DNA of 64,000 nucleotides from Desulfobulbus rhabdoformis (GTDB taxonomy: Bacteria; Desulfobacterota; Desulfobulbia; Desulfobulbales; Desulfobulbaceae): positions 17,839 to 81,838 of the forward strand of contig NZ_JAFFQA010000020.1 in assembly GCF_016919065.1 (NCBI RefSeq). The letters are read 5' to 3'. Positions within the stretch are counted from its first letter, which is position 1, and each line of letters starts with the position of its first letter. The notes under the pieces are model-generated. The model did not search any database and had not been told where the DNA came from. It saw nothing but the letters and a program-made list of their open reading frames with translations. The translations under genes were made by a program, and so were the position numbers. This document shows, one piece after another, positions 29,289-37,040 of this stretch.

Positions 29289-29432
29289 GAAATAATGAAA
29301 ATCGTAAAAACTGTTGGGTGACAATCAACAGGGGATAAACGAAACTGCCGGACTGACCAGAAGTCGAACAAACCTCTGATGCATCCACGCACTAACACGG
29401 CCCTCGGGCAGGCGAGAATACTGCTTTTTAAC

Positions 29433-30602
29433 TTACTCGTAAAGAAAAACAGCCTGAGCACGATCCTTGTATCGGTCCAGTCCATCTTTCCATCCCTGTT
29501 CAATCTCCTTGAGTGGAACCCCCTGCTCTAAGGCCTGCCGAACCTGCTGGTCCCCAAGAATCAGATCCATAGGCAAGCGTTCATATTCATATTCGTAGGG
29601 AGGTTCCTTATATTTGAACTGTTCCGGATAAAGCGTCAGCATGGCTTGCAGCAGAGCGAGGCTGGTTCTGTACGGTAGGAAATCTACGGGGTCTGTCACG
29701 TGGACCTGAAACCCTGTGCATGTTTGGTGTTGCCATTTCCCTGAAGTCGGTTCAAAACAAAGGGGTCTAAGCAGACAGCCGGGCAATTCAATCTGTTCCA
29801 GAAAGTTATGTATTTCCCGATGATCAACAAAAGGAGCACCAAAAAGCTCAAAAGGTAAAGTGGTGCCTCTGGCTTCAGAGATGTTGGTTCCCTCCCAGAT
29901 CACCTGGCCAGGATAGACGAGTGCAGTTGCAAAGCTTGGCATGTTTGGCGATGGAAACACCCATGGAAAACCGGTTTCTGGAAAAAGCATGCTGCGATCC
30001 CACCCTTCCACTCGAACAACTTCAAGTTGTGCTCCTATCTGCAGCTCTTCGTTACACAACAGCGCCATTTCACCTATAGTGAGTCCATGTCGCATGGGGA
30101 TGGAGTGCAGCCCAACAAAAGAACTGCACTCCATATTGAGGACGTTGCCTTCCATTGCCTTCCCACCAATGGGATTGGGCCTGTCTAACATAACGATTTC
30201 AAGTCCTATTTCTTTTGCAACTTGCAGGCAGTAAAGAACTGTCCAGATAAAGGTATAGACGCGAGTGCCTACATCGATCAAATCTATGAGTAAGACATCC
30301 ACCCCTTCAAACATGGCAGGATACGGTTTTCGTGTCTCGCCATACAGTGAGTAAACCGGCAAGCCACTCACAGCGTCGATTTGGTGTTCTGATTCTATCA
30401 TGTTATCCTGTTTCTCACTAAAAAACCCATGCTGGGGAGAAAAAAGGCAAACAAGTTGCCCCGGATAGGCTTGACGAACAAGATCACGACCATGCACAAA
30501 AAAACGATTGGTGGATGCTTGATTAGAAAGCAGGGCAAGACGTTTGCCAATCAGTCGATGATCCTGTTGACAGCATATTTTTTCCAGTCCGATTTGAATC
30601 AC
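29433..30602 (-). CDS. DUF1343 family protein, NamZ-like exo-beta-N-acetylmuramidase
   Basis: A 389-residue DUF1343 protein. The family blocks are clear: LLSNQAS, FSPQHGFFSEKQ, LPVYSLYGETRKPYPAMFEGVDVLLIDLIDVGTRVYTFIWT, LDRPNPIGGKAMEGNVL and YPGQVIWEGTNISEARGTTLPFELFGAPF. A founding member, NamZ of Bacillus, removes MurNAc from the non-reducing end of peptidoglycan fragments, so wall recycling is the likely role. No signal peptide is seen, which suggests cytoplasmic action. It starts at an ATG and stands alone. Confidence 0.85.
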   Translation of the reverse strand: MIQIGLEKICCQQDHRLIGKRLALLSNQASTNRFFVHGRDLVRQAYPGQLVCLFSPQHGFFSEKQDNMIESEHQIDAVSGLPVYSLYGETRKPYPAMFEGVDVLLIDLIDVGTRVYTFIWTVLYCLQVAKEIGLEIVMLDRPNPIGGKAMEGNVLNMECSSFVGLHSIPMRHGLTIGEMALLCNEELQIGAQLEVVRVEGWDRSMLFPETGFPWVFPSPNMPSFATALVYPGQVIWEGTNISEARGTTLPFELFGAPFVDHREIHNFLEQIELPGCLLRPLCFEPTSGKWQHQTCTGFQVHVTDPVDFLPYRTSLALLQAMLTLYPEQFKYKEPPYEYEYERLPMDLILGDQQVRQALEQGVPLKEIEQGWKDGLDRYKDRAQAVFLYE

Positions 30603-31067
30603 AGATCCTCCAGAAATATTGGATAGATTTTGGGTATATTATCTTACCCTAAATATTCGCGGGGCCTTGTTACCAAAGGATAATGAGTGATATACCCTGA
30701 GAGTAAAAATTTTTACACATACAATAAAATTTTAAATTTTCTTTTATTTACAGCATATTTCAACTGATCCCTTCGTCTTTATGTTATTTTTATAGAAAAA
30801 TCCCATCCATTTTAACAAAATAATGCAACTTTTTTACTTATATGTTTTATTTAAAAAAATCAACGAGTTAAAAAATTTACCACCTTTTTACGTTCAAAAA
30901 TTTGTATTTTTTTTACTCAAGGATATTGCGTATCAACATCAGCTTTGTTATAGTTTGTTCTGACAAGATGAGGAAACCTTCAACCTCTCTAAATTGCACC
31001 AAGTAAAGGCTTTTCGATAGGCAATAATGCCTGAAGTACATAAAAAGATTTCGTAGGAGAAAAGAAT
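30603..31067. other. AT-rich intergenic region
   Basis: About 465 bp, very AT-rich with long T and A runs, without a credible gene. It contains the candidate promoter at 30926-30954 for the outer membrane protein gene. AT-rich DNA upstream of such a promoter may act as an UP element. Confidence 0.5.
30926..30954 (+). promoter_or_regulatory. Candidate promoter of the outer membrane protein gene
   Basis: TTGCGT and TATAGT are spaced by 17 bp, giving a leader of about 105 nt before the ATG at 31068. Confidence 0.5.
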
Positions 31068-31760
31068 ATGAAGAAAGTACTGAGCGTAATGGCTGTTTCT
31101 GCCTTCGTAATGACCGCAGGCGTTGCTTTTGCAGGTGGACCTGGTCCGGTAGATCCTGCTTGCCCGGAAGCATGTCAGCAGCAGATCGATGACCTCCAGT
31201 CTTCTCAGGCACAGCAAAATGAAGAACTGGGTGCCCATGGTCAGCAGCTTGACAACCACGAGACCCGCATCACCGCTCTGGAAGCTCTGCCAGGTTATTA
31301 TGTTCGTATTGGCGGTCGCCTTGCTTGGGCGGAGGCTGATTTTGATAACGGCATTGGTGGTGGTAGTGACGATTCCGACACAGGCTGGGGTGCTGCCATT
31401 GCTGTTGGCCGAACCTATAATGAACTCCGTTATGAGTTGGAACTTGCCTATGAGGATCTTGAGTTCGACGATTTTGACGATGCTGACCTGACCACTGTCA
31501 TGGGCAACCTCTACTACGACCTGCCTATTCAGGATGGTTTCAGTGTCTACGGCATGGTTGGTATTGGTTATGGTTACGCTGACGCATCCGTGAAATCAGT
31601 AAACACTATCGCCTACAAAATTGGTGTTGGTGTAAGTTACATGTTCACCGAAGAAATTGCTGGTGACTTGGGCTACGAGTACCTCGGCCTTGCCGACAAT
31701 GATCTGACCGATAGCTTCGACGGTCACAACATCGTTGCTTCTGTACGTTTCATGTTCTAA
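31068..31760 (+). CDS. Outer membrane beta-barrel protein with periplasmic coiled coil
   Basis: A 230-residue secreted protein. The signal peptide ends at about residue 22 (VAFA-GG), followed by a cysteine pair (CPEAC) and a short coiled coil (QQQIDDLQSSQAQQNEELGAHGQQLDNHETRITALEA), then an eight-strand-sized OmpA-like barrel ending in MF. The upstream AGGAG, the AT-rich promoter region and the strong terminator suggest an abundant protein. No exact family is recognised. Confidence 0.75.
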   Translation: MKKVLSVMAVSAFVMTAGVAFAGGPGPVDPACPEACQQQIDDLQSSQAQQNEELGAHGQQLDNHETRITALEALPGYYVRIGGRLAWAEADFDNGIGGGSDDSDTGWGAAIAVGRTYNELRYELELAYEDLEFDDFDDADLTTVMGNLYYDLPIQDGFSVYGMVGIGYGYADASVKSVNTIAYKIGVGVSYMFTEEIAGDLGYEYLGLADNDLTDSFDGHNIVASVRFMF

Positions 31761-31779
31761 TTCGAGTAATTAGAACATG
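31751..31779 (+). repeat. Perfect inverted repeat across the stop codon of the barrel gene
   Basis: CATGTTCTAATT (31751-31762) and AATTAGAACATG (31768-31779) form a perfect 12-bp stem with a 5-nt loop. The stop codon TAA at 31758-31760 lies inside the left arm. A second hairpin, the terminator, begins 7 bp later. Confidence 0.7.
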
Positions 31780-31785
31780 CCGATC

Positions 31786-31815
31786 AAAGCCCCCTCATTG
31801 AGGGGGCTTTTTTTT
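31786..31815 (+). terminator. Strong Rho-independent terminator
   Basis: A perfect 10-bp stem, AAAGCCCCCT (31786-31795) with AGGGGGCTTT (31801-31810), followed by a run of T residues. Confidence 0.93.
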
Positions 31816-31836
31816 ATATTGAATAACAGAGGACGT

Positions 31837-33066
31837 TTAAACACCTGTACGATCTTGCATTAATCCACTTACAATCTTTTTTTTCTCGACCTTCCCTTTT
31901 TCTTTTGTCCAAAAATCGTTCCATCCCCTCATTCCTTTTTCCCATTGCACATGGCCCCCATGTGGATGAACCCAGCCAAGTAACCATTTGCGTGATTGCC
32001 CATTTTCAACCAACTCTGCGGTCCAGGCAAGCCACCCTAATTGCGGTCCCTGAACACCATTGGGAGCCAACTCCCACTGCAGCCAAAGCAAAGGTTGTTC
32101 GTGATTTTTTGACCACTCTTTGAGTGAATATTCAATCGACTCCCACCCTTCGCGAATATATGGCCGTAGATAGGTATTATAGACAACAACTGGTGTAGTC
32201 GGTTTTGGCAGAGAACTATATAAAAACGAAGAGAGTTCATCAGGAAGCTTGGCCCCGAACAGCTGAACAGGATTTTGAGTCTGCGCCACAACATGGAAGG
32301 CGTTAATAGCCTCTTGTAATCGGTCCAGACGTTCTGGCTGATCACCCCAGACAAATGAGGCAAGCCGGATTTCATCCGAAGGGTTATGCAACAAAAACGG
32401 GTGCAAATCACATCCGATACGTGCGGAAATCTTTGGAAGCTGCGTCTGAACAGGCATGAACACCTCCCCCTCGGAAACAACCGAAAACTCAGGTGATTGC
32501 CCATAACCAAATACTTTGAGCCGCTGGTTTCCGTCCAGTTCATGCAAAGCATACCGCCGTTTTTCAGCAATAAGGTTTAACCCTGCACTACATCCAAGAT
32601 CTACTAGCGCCACCTCTGCCCAGTGTACATAGCTCAAAGGAAGCACCCAACATACCCCCCGCGAAGTTTCGTTGGTCTGCACTGAAGAGGAGGCTATAAA
32701 TTCTCCTAAAATTTCCTGTTGAGCCCGCAGTACACGGTACAGTTCAGTGACAAAGATATCAGGCTCAATTTCTCTGTAGCCACCAACAGTTGGATAATAC
32801 CGGGCAAGGCGGGAAAATACTGGATTACCGCGTAATATCTCATAGTGGATTGATGCGAGCAGGAGCATGGGGACCGCAAATGAGGTCTGCCCCTCACTTG
32901 CGGTAAGGAGCCAGGAGGCGATCTCTTCGTCCTGGCTCTCCGGGGAGAGCAAATCTGCCACCAAACCGCAGATAAAAGCAGAAAGTGGTGAACTCTTTTG
33001 CGAAAAAGTTTGTTGCTTACGAAATCTACGAGCCAACCGTAAACGCTTATCTTGCGGTTTGTTCAT
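31837..33066 (-). CDS. DUF2332 domain protein
   Basis: A 409-residue protein of the DUF2332 family. Conserved blocks include SSPLSAFICGLVADLL, NEVSRG-type NETSRGVCWVLPLSYV, LVDLGCSAGLNLIAEKRRYAL and FVWGDQPERLDRLQEAI; the DLGCSAGLNL segment resembles the glycine loop of a methyltransferase fold. The start at 33066 is supported by a purine-rich AGAGAGG site. Its function is unknown. It is downstream of the secreted protein gene of the ECF operon by 40 bp and could be its last gene. Confidence 0.75.
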   Translation of the reverse strand: MNKPQDKRLRLARRFRKQQTFSQKSSPLSAFICGLVADLLSPESQDEEIASWLLTASEGQTSFAVPMLLLASIHYEILRGNPVFSRLARYYPTVGGYREIEPDIFVTELYRVLRAQQEILGEFIASSSVQTNETSRGVCWVLPLSYVHWAEVALVDLGCSAGLNLIAEKRRYALHELDGNQRLKVFGYGQSPEFSVVSEGEVFMPVQTQLPKISARIGCDLHPFLLHNPSDEIRLASFVWGDQPERLDRLQEAINAFHVVAQTQNPVQLFGAKLPDELSSFLYSSLPKPTTPVVVYNTYLRPYIREGWESIEYSLKEWSKNHEQPLLWLQWELAPNGVQGPQLGWLAWTAELVENGQSRKWLLGWVHPHGGHVQWEKGMRGWNDFWTKEKGKVEKKKIVSGLMQDRTGV

Positions 33067-33105
33067 CGGCCTCTCTTCCTTGAACCACAATACTCTCGCT
33101 ACTCT

Positions 33106-33978
33106 CTAGCGTCCACCGCCATGGCCGCCACTCCCACCGTGGCCGCCGCTTCCGCCATGGCCCCCTGATCCACTACCGCCGCCCGATCCACCGGAACCAC
33201 CTCGTTTTCCACCAACACCGCTGGCCTTTCCTCGTTGGGCATACCCCTGCATATCACCTGCTCGCACCCCTTCATTGAGCCCCTGGAGTAGACGCTGCCC
33301 CAATGTTTTCATAGTGACATGCATACGCTGATTACTGATCAATTGGCGGAGAACGCGCATATCTCCGGCTTTGTAGCCTTTTGCAAGTGCCGTTGTCGTA
33401 ACCGCTGTTGCAGTTTCGGAATCCAATCCATACCTGACCATATCGCGAACCGTCAGCATTGTTTCTAGAGAGAGTTTACTTAAAGTCTTTTTACCAATCG
33501 TCTTCTCACGAGAATGAAGTCCCTGAGCAACTCGGCCCAGATCATTTGTAGACAGGCCTGAAACCATGGCATCTGCAATCACCGGTCGAAGGCGCATCCG
33601 ATTTGTGACGGCAAGTGTACTTGCCGTGGTCGCAGCCAGGGCATGTCGTGAACGAACTCGAGCCAACGCACGGGCAATAGTCCCTGCATTTGCATGTTTT
33701 GCCAGGCCCTCATGTACTTTTTCAGCCATGGCGCCCAGCGCCTGTTGATTCTGTTTGGCCAGGCGAAACTGAGCTATAATCTGCTGCGTCGCATTCTCAG
33801 AGAACTGTGCCTGCATCATAGCCCTTGTTACCCCTTGTGCCAGTGTGGCGCTGAGCCCTGCCTGCGTCAGTTCCCGGTTCATGACCTGATGCCGAGCCTG
33901 GATCCCCGTATTTTCTCCAGCCATAGTACCAACCGGGATGATCATCAGGATTATTAGTAGCCGTATAAATTTGTTCAT
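33106..33978 (-). CDS. Secreted alpha-helical protein with Gly/Ser/His-rich tail
   Basis: A 290-residue protein counted from the ATG at 33976-33978. It has a Sec signal (MNKFIRLLIILMIIPVGTMA) and a long, mostly helical, Ala/Arg-rich body of about 220 residues. The last 38 residues are a low-complexity tail of GGS, GGH and GGR units ending GGHGGGR. The tail could bind metal or interact with envelope polymers. It is not a recognised family. It is the fourth gene of the ECF sigma operon, and the divergent small secreted protein at 35677 has a similar Gly/His stretch. Confidence 0.7.
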   Translation of the reverse strand: MNKFIRLLIILMIIPVGTMAGENTGIQARHQVMNRELTQAGLSATLAQGVTRAMMQAQFSENATQQIIAQFRLAKQNQQALGAMAEKVHEGLAKHANAGTIARALARVRSRHALAATTASTLAVTNRMRLRPVIADAMVSGLSTNDLGRVAQGLHSREKTIGKKTLSKLSLETMLTVRDMVRYGLDSETATAVTTTALAKGYKAGDMRVLRQLISNQRMHVTMKTLGQRLLQGLNEGVRAGDMQGYAQRGKASGVGGKRGGSGGSGGGSGSGGHGGSGGHGGSGGHGGGR

Positions 33979-34019
33979 TGTGCTTTTTTTCCTGTAACAA
34001 TGAATAGTTGAAATTATCC

Positions 34020-34337
34020 TCAAGGCAGGTAGCGACAGTTCATGGCGCCAAAATCATCCTGCACAGTGTAGCGACACTCAGGCACCATCACGTTGCCATC
34101 AACAAGAAAAAAATACTCAAATTCCTGGTTGGGCAAGCCAGAGACATACCATCGACCGTGCTTTCCCTGATGCGCCTGATGCATTTGAAACTGGTCAAGC
34201 GAAGAGGCAAAGGCCACCTCATCAACCTCATGAAGGTGAAGGGTTATATTCACTGTATTTTTTTGGATCACAACTCTATGCTGAGGAGTACATCCTACTG
34301 TGCAGAGTGCCAGGAACATCACGATGATTCGCACCAT
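34020..34337 (-). CDS. Small lipoprotein with a glycogen-binding-like (E-set) domain
   Basis: A 105-residue protein with a lipoprotein signal (lipobox TVGC). The mature part ends with FEYFFLVDGNVMVPECRYTVQDDFGAMN, which matches in layout the end of the anti-sigma protein upstream (YSYLVGQDRQIPDP...QDDFGGEN). This pattern is typical of AMPK/CBM48 early-set domains. The start overlaps the anti-sigma stop by one base. A periplasmic or outer membrane ligand sensor working with the anti-sigma factor is plausible but unproven. Confidence 0.7.
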   Translation of the reverse strand: MVRIIVMFLALCTVGCTPQHRVVIQKNTVNITLHLHEVDEVAFASSLDQFQMHQAHQGKHGRWYVSGLPNQEFEYFFLVDGNVMVPECRYTVQDDFGAMNCRYLP

Positions 34338-34918
34338 TAGATAGCAGCCCTCCCTATCTCCAGAACTGAGTTTTCCCCACCAAAATCATCCTGCTCTCGC
34401 AGTGCAACCGTGGGATCGGGAATTTGTCTATCCTGTCCCACCAGATAACTGTATCGATGTTCCCCAACAGGTAATTTCAGCGTCAGGGTCCAGTAACCGC
34501 TCTCACCGATGGGAGTCATGGCTTTGGGTTGCCAATCGGTAAATGTCCCCATTATTTGTGCCTGTTCAACATCCGGGAGATAGACCACAAATCGATGCGA
34601 TTCCTGTGTGATCATCGGCTTTGGCTGAGGAGAGATGAAAAAAAACAACGCTGCTGCACCGGCGGCGGCAAATGCTGCAAAAGGCTTCCACCATGCCAGC
34701 CCAAATAACCGGTCTCTTTGAGGGGCGGAGTGCACAACAACGGGTGCAGGGGGCAAATAATGCGCAGGTAATTGCTGTATTTGTTTTTCAAACTCCAACA
34801 ATTCCAGAGTCTCCTCGGTAAAGTCAGAATCAACATGAACGGTTCTGACAAAGGTGATCTTTTCATCCAAGGAGAGTTCATCATCTATATACTGACTAAT
34901 GAGAATTTCTTTATTCAT
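34337..34918 (-). CDS. Transmembrane anti-sigma factor with periplasmic CBM48-like domain
   Basis: A 193-residue protein. The N-terminal 60 residues (MNKEILISQYIDDELSLDEKITFVRTVHVD) have the form of an anti-sigma domain that would bind the sigma factor in the cytoplasm. One membrane segment follows (WKPFAAFAAAGAAALFFFISP, about 78-98). The periplasmic part is an AMPK/CBM48-type early-set domain with MGTFTDWQP, GYWTLTLKLPVGEHRYSYLVG and QDDFGGENSVLEI. The stop overlaps the lipoprotein start, and its start overlaps the sigma gene stop by 4 bp. A carbohydrate or polymer signal could be sensed through the outer domain. Confidence 0.78.
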   Translation of the reverse strand: MNKEILISQYIDDELSLDEKITFVRTVHVDSDFTEETLELLEFEKQIQQLPAHYLPPAPVVVHSAPQRDRLFGLAWWKPFAAFAAAGAAALFFFISPQPKPMITQESHRFVVYLPDVEQAQIMGTFTDWQPKAMTPIGESGYWTLTLKLPVGEHRYSYLVGQDRQIPDPTVALREQDDFGGENSVLEIGRAAI

Positions 34919-35391
34919 ACCTTACCCCGAACAAGCAGCTGTCTGAGCTTTTGGCGTGCACGGTGCACTCGTACCTTGATAATCGCAACAGTGCAGCCAC
35001 GAATTGAAGCAATCTCTTGATAACTGAGCTCGCTACTGACGACAAGCGCTAAAATGTCGCGATCTTCCTCTGATAGCTGCTGCATAGCCTCCAAGACCTT
35101 TTGCGATTCTTCCCGTTGAATATATTTTTCCTCTTCATCCCCCTCACCGATGAGAGTCTCTTCCTGCAGCTCAACATCTTTACGGTTTCGTCGCATCTGA
35201 TCGTAGAGAAGATTACGCCCGATGGTAAAGAGGAGGGCCACGCTTTTTTCACGGTGGCTGTACCGCTCCATATAGCGGGTAAAACTTTCCTGTACCAGAT
35301 CCGCAGCCAGTGGACCATTGCCTGATTTTCGAACTAAATATCCGAAAAGCTTTTCCTTGTGCACCTGATAAAATTGACGAAACGTTTCCAT
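34915..35391 (-). CDS. ECF-type RNA polymerase sigma factor
   Basis: A 158-residue sigma factor with region 2 (LFGYLVRKSGNGPLAADLVQESFTRYMERY, TIGRNLLYDQMRRNR) and region 4 (QQLSEEDRDILALVVSSELSYQEIASIRGCTVAIIKVRVHRARQKLRQLL). Region 3 is missing, as in all ECF sigmas. It is the first gene of a four-gene operon with its anti-sigma factor. A promoter-like motif upstream is shared with the divergent gene at 35677, suggesting autoregulation. The predicted -10 is only about 12 nt from the ATG, so the leader must be very short. Confidence 0.9.
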   Translation of the reverse strand: METFRQFYQVHKEKLFGYLVRKSGNGPLAADLVQESFTRYMERYSHREKSVALLFTIGRNLLYDQMRRNRKDVELQEETLIGEGDEEEKYIQREESQKVLEAMQQLSEEDRDILALVVSSELSYQEIASIRGCTVAIIKVRVHRARQKLRQLLVRGKV

Positions 35392-35403
35392 TGCTTGGGA
35401 GAT

Positions 35404-35430
35404 TAACGTTATTTAAGGCAAAAGGTTACC
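35404..35430 (-). promoter_or_regulatory. Predicted ECF promoter of the sigma operon
   Basis: On the minus strand GGTAACC is followed after 15 bp by CGTTA. The same GTAACC-N15-CGTTA arrangement is found at 35590-35615 on the plus strand in front of the divergent gene. The layout fits a -35/-10 pair of an ECF sigma factor. Confidence 0.55.
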
Positions 35431-35446
35431 ACAATTCTCATTTTTC

Positions 35447-35555
35447 CCCGAATCCGTGACGGTGGGTGGTTACTGAACAACGCATCTTTTTAATAAGACG
35501 ACGTATTTTTACAAATTCATATATGTTTAGTCGCACCCGCCGTCACGGATTCAGG
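35447..35555. mobile_element. MITE, CCTGAATCCGTGA family, copy B
   Basis: A 109-bp element with imperfect 22-bp inverted ends (CCCGAATCCGTGACGG... and ...CCGTCACGGATTCAGG) and the 5-bp direct duplication TTTTC on both sides. It is inserted in the divergent regulatory region between the sigma operon and the small secreted gene, outside both predicted promoters. Confidence 0.75.
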
Positions 35556-35589
35556 TTTTCATTATCCAGAAAGGCAGTGTATTTTTTTC

Positions 35590-35615
35590 GTAACCAAACA
35601 CAGGCTCAATCGTTA
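35590..35615 (+). promoter_or_regulatory. Predicted ECF promoter of the small secreted gene
   Basis: GTAACC (35590-35595) and CGTTA (35611-35615) separated by 15 bp, identical in motif and spacing to the minus-strand site at 35404-35430. Confidence 0.55.
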
Positions 35616-35619
35616 ACAC

Positions 35620-35635
35620 CATGATGCGCATCATG
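35620..35635. promoter_or_regulatory. 16-bp perfect palindrome
   Basis: CATGATGCGCATCATG begins 5 bp after the predicted -10 box and would cover the transcription start of the gene at 35677. It is a plausible operator for a dimeric repressor of unknown identity. Confidence 0.5.
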
Positions 35636-35676
35636 ACACAAGACCATTCATTCAGATTAGACGTAAGGAGACTCAA

Positions 35677-35937
35677 ATGCGTTCCATTAAAACTGGTTGT
35701 TTAGCAGTACTTATCACTACAGCAATTGTCAGTTTGGCACTCCCGGTCTGGGCAGGAAACGGTAAAGGCACAGGACATGGCGGAGGCACACGCACACAAA
35801 GCCGACTTAAAGATGGCTCCTGTCAAAAGGCTGTGGAGCACAAGGTCGAAGCCAAACTTTTAGCCGGAGATGTCATCAGAGATTACATTCGCCTGAAAAA
35901 ACAACTCAAAGATGAGTCCTGCCTCGTAGACGCGTAA
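35677..35937 (+). CDS. Small secreted Gly/His-containing protein
   Basis: An 86-residue protein with a clear signal peptide (about residues 1-26, ending PVWA-GN). The mature part starts with GNGKGTGHGGG, then a helical stretch with two cysteines (SCQK and ESCLV) that could form a disulfide. The AAGGAG site precedes the ATG. No family is recognised. Its predicted promoter and its Gly/His segment link it to the ECF operon on the other strand. Confidence 0.7.
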   Translation: MRSIKTGCLAVLITTAIVSLALPVWAGNGKGTGHGGGTRTQSRLKDGSCQKAVEHKVEAKLLAGDVIRDYIRLKKQLKDESCLVDA

Positions 35938-36002
35938 CTCGCGCGCTCCAATCGTTGTCACCTTTTTCATCACCCGAATCCGTGATTTAGGTATAGGATA
36001 AT

Positions 36003-36064
36003 GGAGTCTCTGTTTCTCCTCTTCAGCCGACATTTTCAGGCAAAAACAGAGAAGCGGAGACTCC
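36003..36064. repeat. Large inverted repeat in the 35938-36385 intergenic region
   Basis: GGAGTCTC (36003-36010) pairs with GAGACTCC (36057-36064). An alternative stem pairs TCTCTGTTT (36007-36015) with AAACAGAGA (36044-36052). The arms share bases, so two exclusive structures are possible. A degenerate MITE end, CCCGAATCCGTGA, lies just before at 35973-35985. No T-run follows, so it is not a standard terminator. Nothing else was seen in this stretch. Confidence 0.5.
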
Positions 36065-36385
36065 ACAAATCAGGTAGATGACAACTGCTCCACCTCAAGT
36101 CCGGATCCTTTTCCGGAAACCGTGCTGAAATAACAATTCAGCCAGGAGGGGTTTTCACTAAGAGCGATCACACAACGGTGGAGTACGACGGTGCGCTGCA
36201 TCATGTCCCCCAAAGCCAGATTCCCCCTCCGGCTGGTTGCCCCTGACTGTTCTCCCCGATATAATACCTGCATTCGACTGATCGTTTTTCCTGGCGAATA
36301 CCTAGGCCGCTATTGGCAACAGTGCCGACAGGGGACTGCCCGATCACCTGCGTCAGCGCATAAATTATTCATTCTCACCATAATC

Positions 36386-36841
36386 ATGGATCCCCTGCCT
36401 TACGCCCATCTGCTCCCCTACGGCACACTCTTTACCTCAGCCCTTGTTGCAGCCACCATCTTTCCCATGCAGTCAGAGGCGGTACTTGTTGGCCTTCTTG
36501 TCAGTGACGGTTATTCTCCGCTGGCCTTGCTTCTTATTGCAAGCTGCGGCAATATTCTGGGGTCCGTGATCAACTGGTGGCTTGGGCGATCAATTGATCG
36601 ATTTCGTCACTGTCGGTGGTTTCCAGCCGACGAAAAACAACTTTTACGAGCAGAAAACTGGTACCACCGCTATGGACGTTGGTCTTTGCTTCTTTCCTGG
36701 GCACCAATAATTGGTGATCCACTCACTGTGGTGGCTGGCGTTCTGGGCGAACCCTTACCCGGTTTTCTCGTCCTTGTAGGCGTGGCTAAATTTGGTCGTT
36801 ATCTGGTTTTGGTCTCGGTGACGCTTGGTTGGATGGGGTAA
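36386..36841 (+). CDS. DedA/YqaA-family membrane protein
   Basis: A 151-residue membrane protein of the DedA superfamily, YqaA type. Conserved features are MQSEAVLVGLL, GNILGSVINWWLGR and a WYHRYGRWSLLLSWAPIIGDPLTVVAGVLGEP block. These proteins are linked to lipid flipping and membrane homeostasis. The long open frame from 36191 includes non-membrane residues that look like upstream DNA, so the ATG at 36386 is taken as start. Confidence 0.85.
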   Translation: MDPLPYAHLLPYGTLFTSALVAATIFPMQSEAVLVGLLVSDGYSPLALLLIASCGNILGSVINWWLGRSIDRFRHCRWFPADEKQLLRAENWYHRYGRWSLLLSWAPIIGDPLTVVAGVLGEPLPGFLVLVGVAKFGRYLVLVSVTLGWMG

Positions 36842-36864
36842 TACTTCCCCGATCACACCCTAGA

Positions 36865-37040
36865 GGGCATCTTGAATAATTGCTTTTTCTGCCAATCCCA
36901 GCGTCATGCTTAAAATTTTATCCTCGGAGGTGAGCGAAGACTCCGATATCATATATATGCCTGCGGTAAAATTTTGCACAATCCTCGAAGTCTGCGCTTA
37001 TCTGGCCTTGATTGAAAAATCTAATTATTCAAGACATCCT
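36865..37040. mobile_element. TTGAATAATT-type MITE, copy R2
   Basis: A 176-bp copy with ends GGGCATCTTGAATAATT and AATTATTCAAGACATCC. The flanking duplication is imperfect (TAGA/TAAA). Its end abuts the stop codon of mtgA: the TAG at 37039-37041 uses the last element base and the first bases of the flank. Confidence 0.75.
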
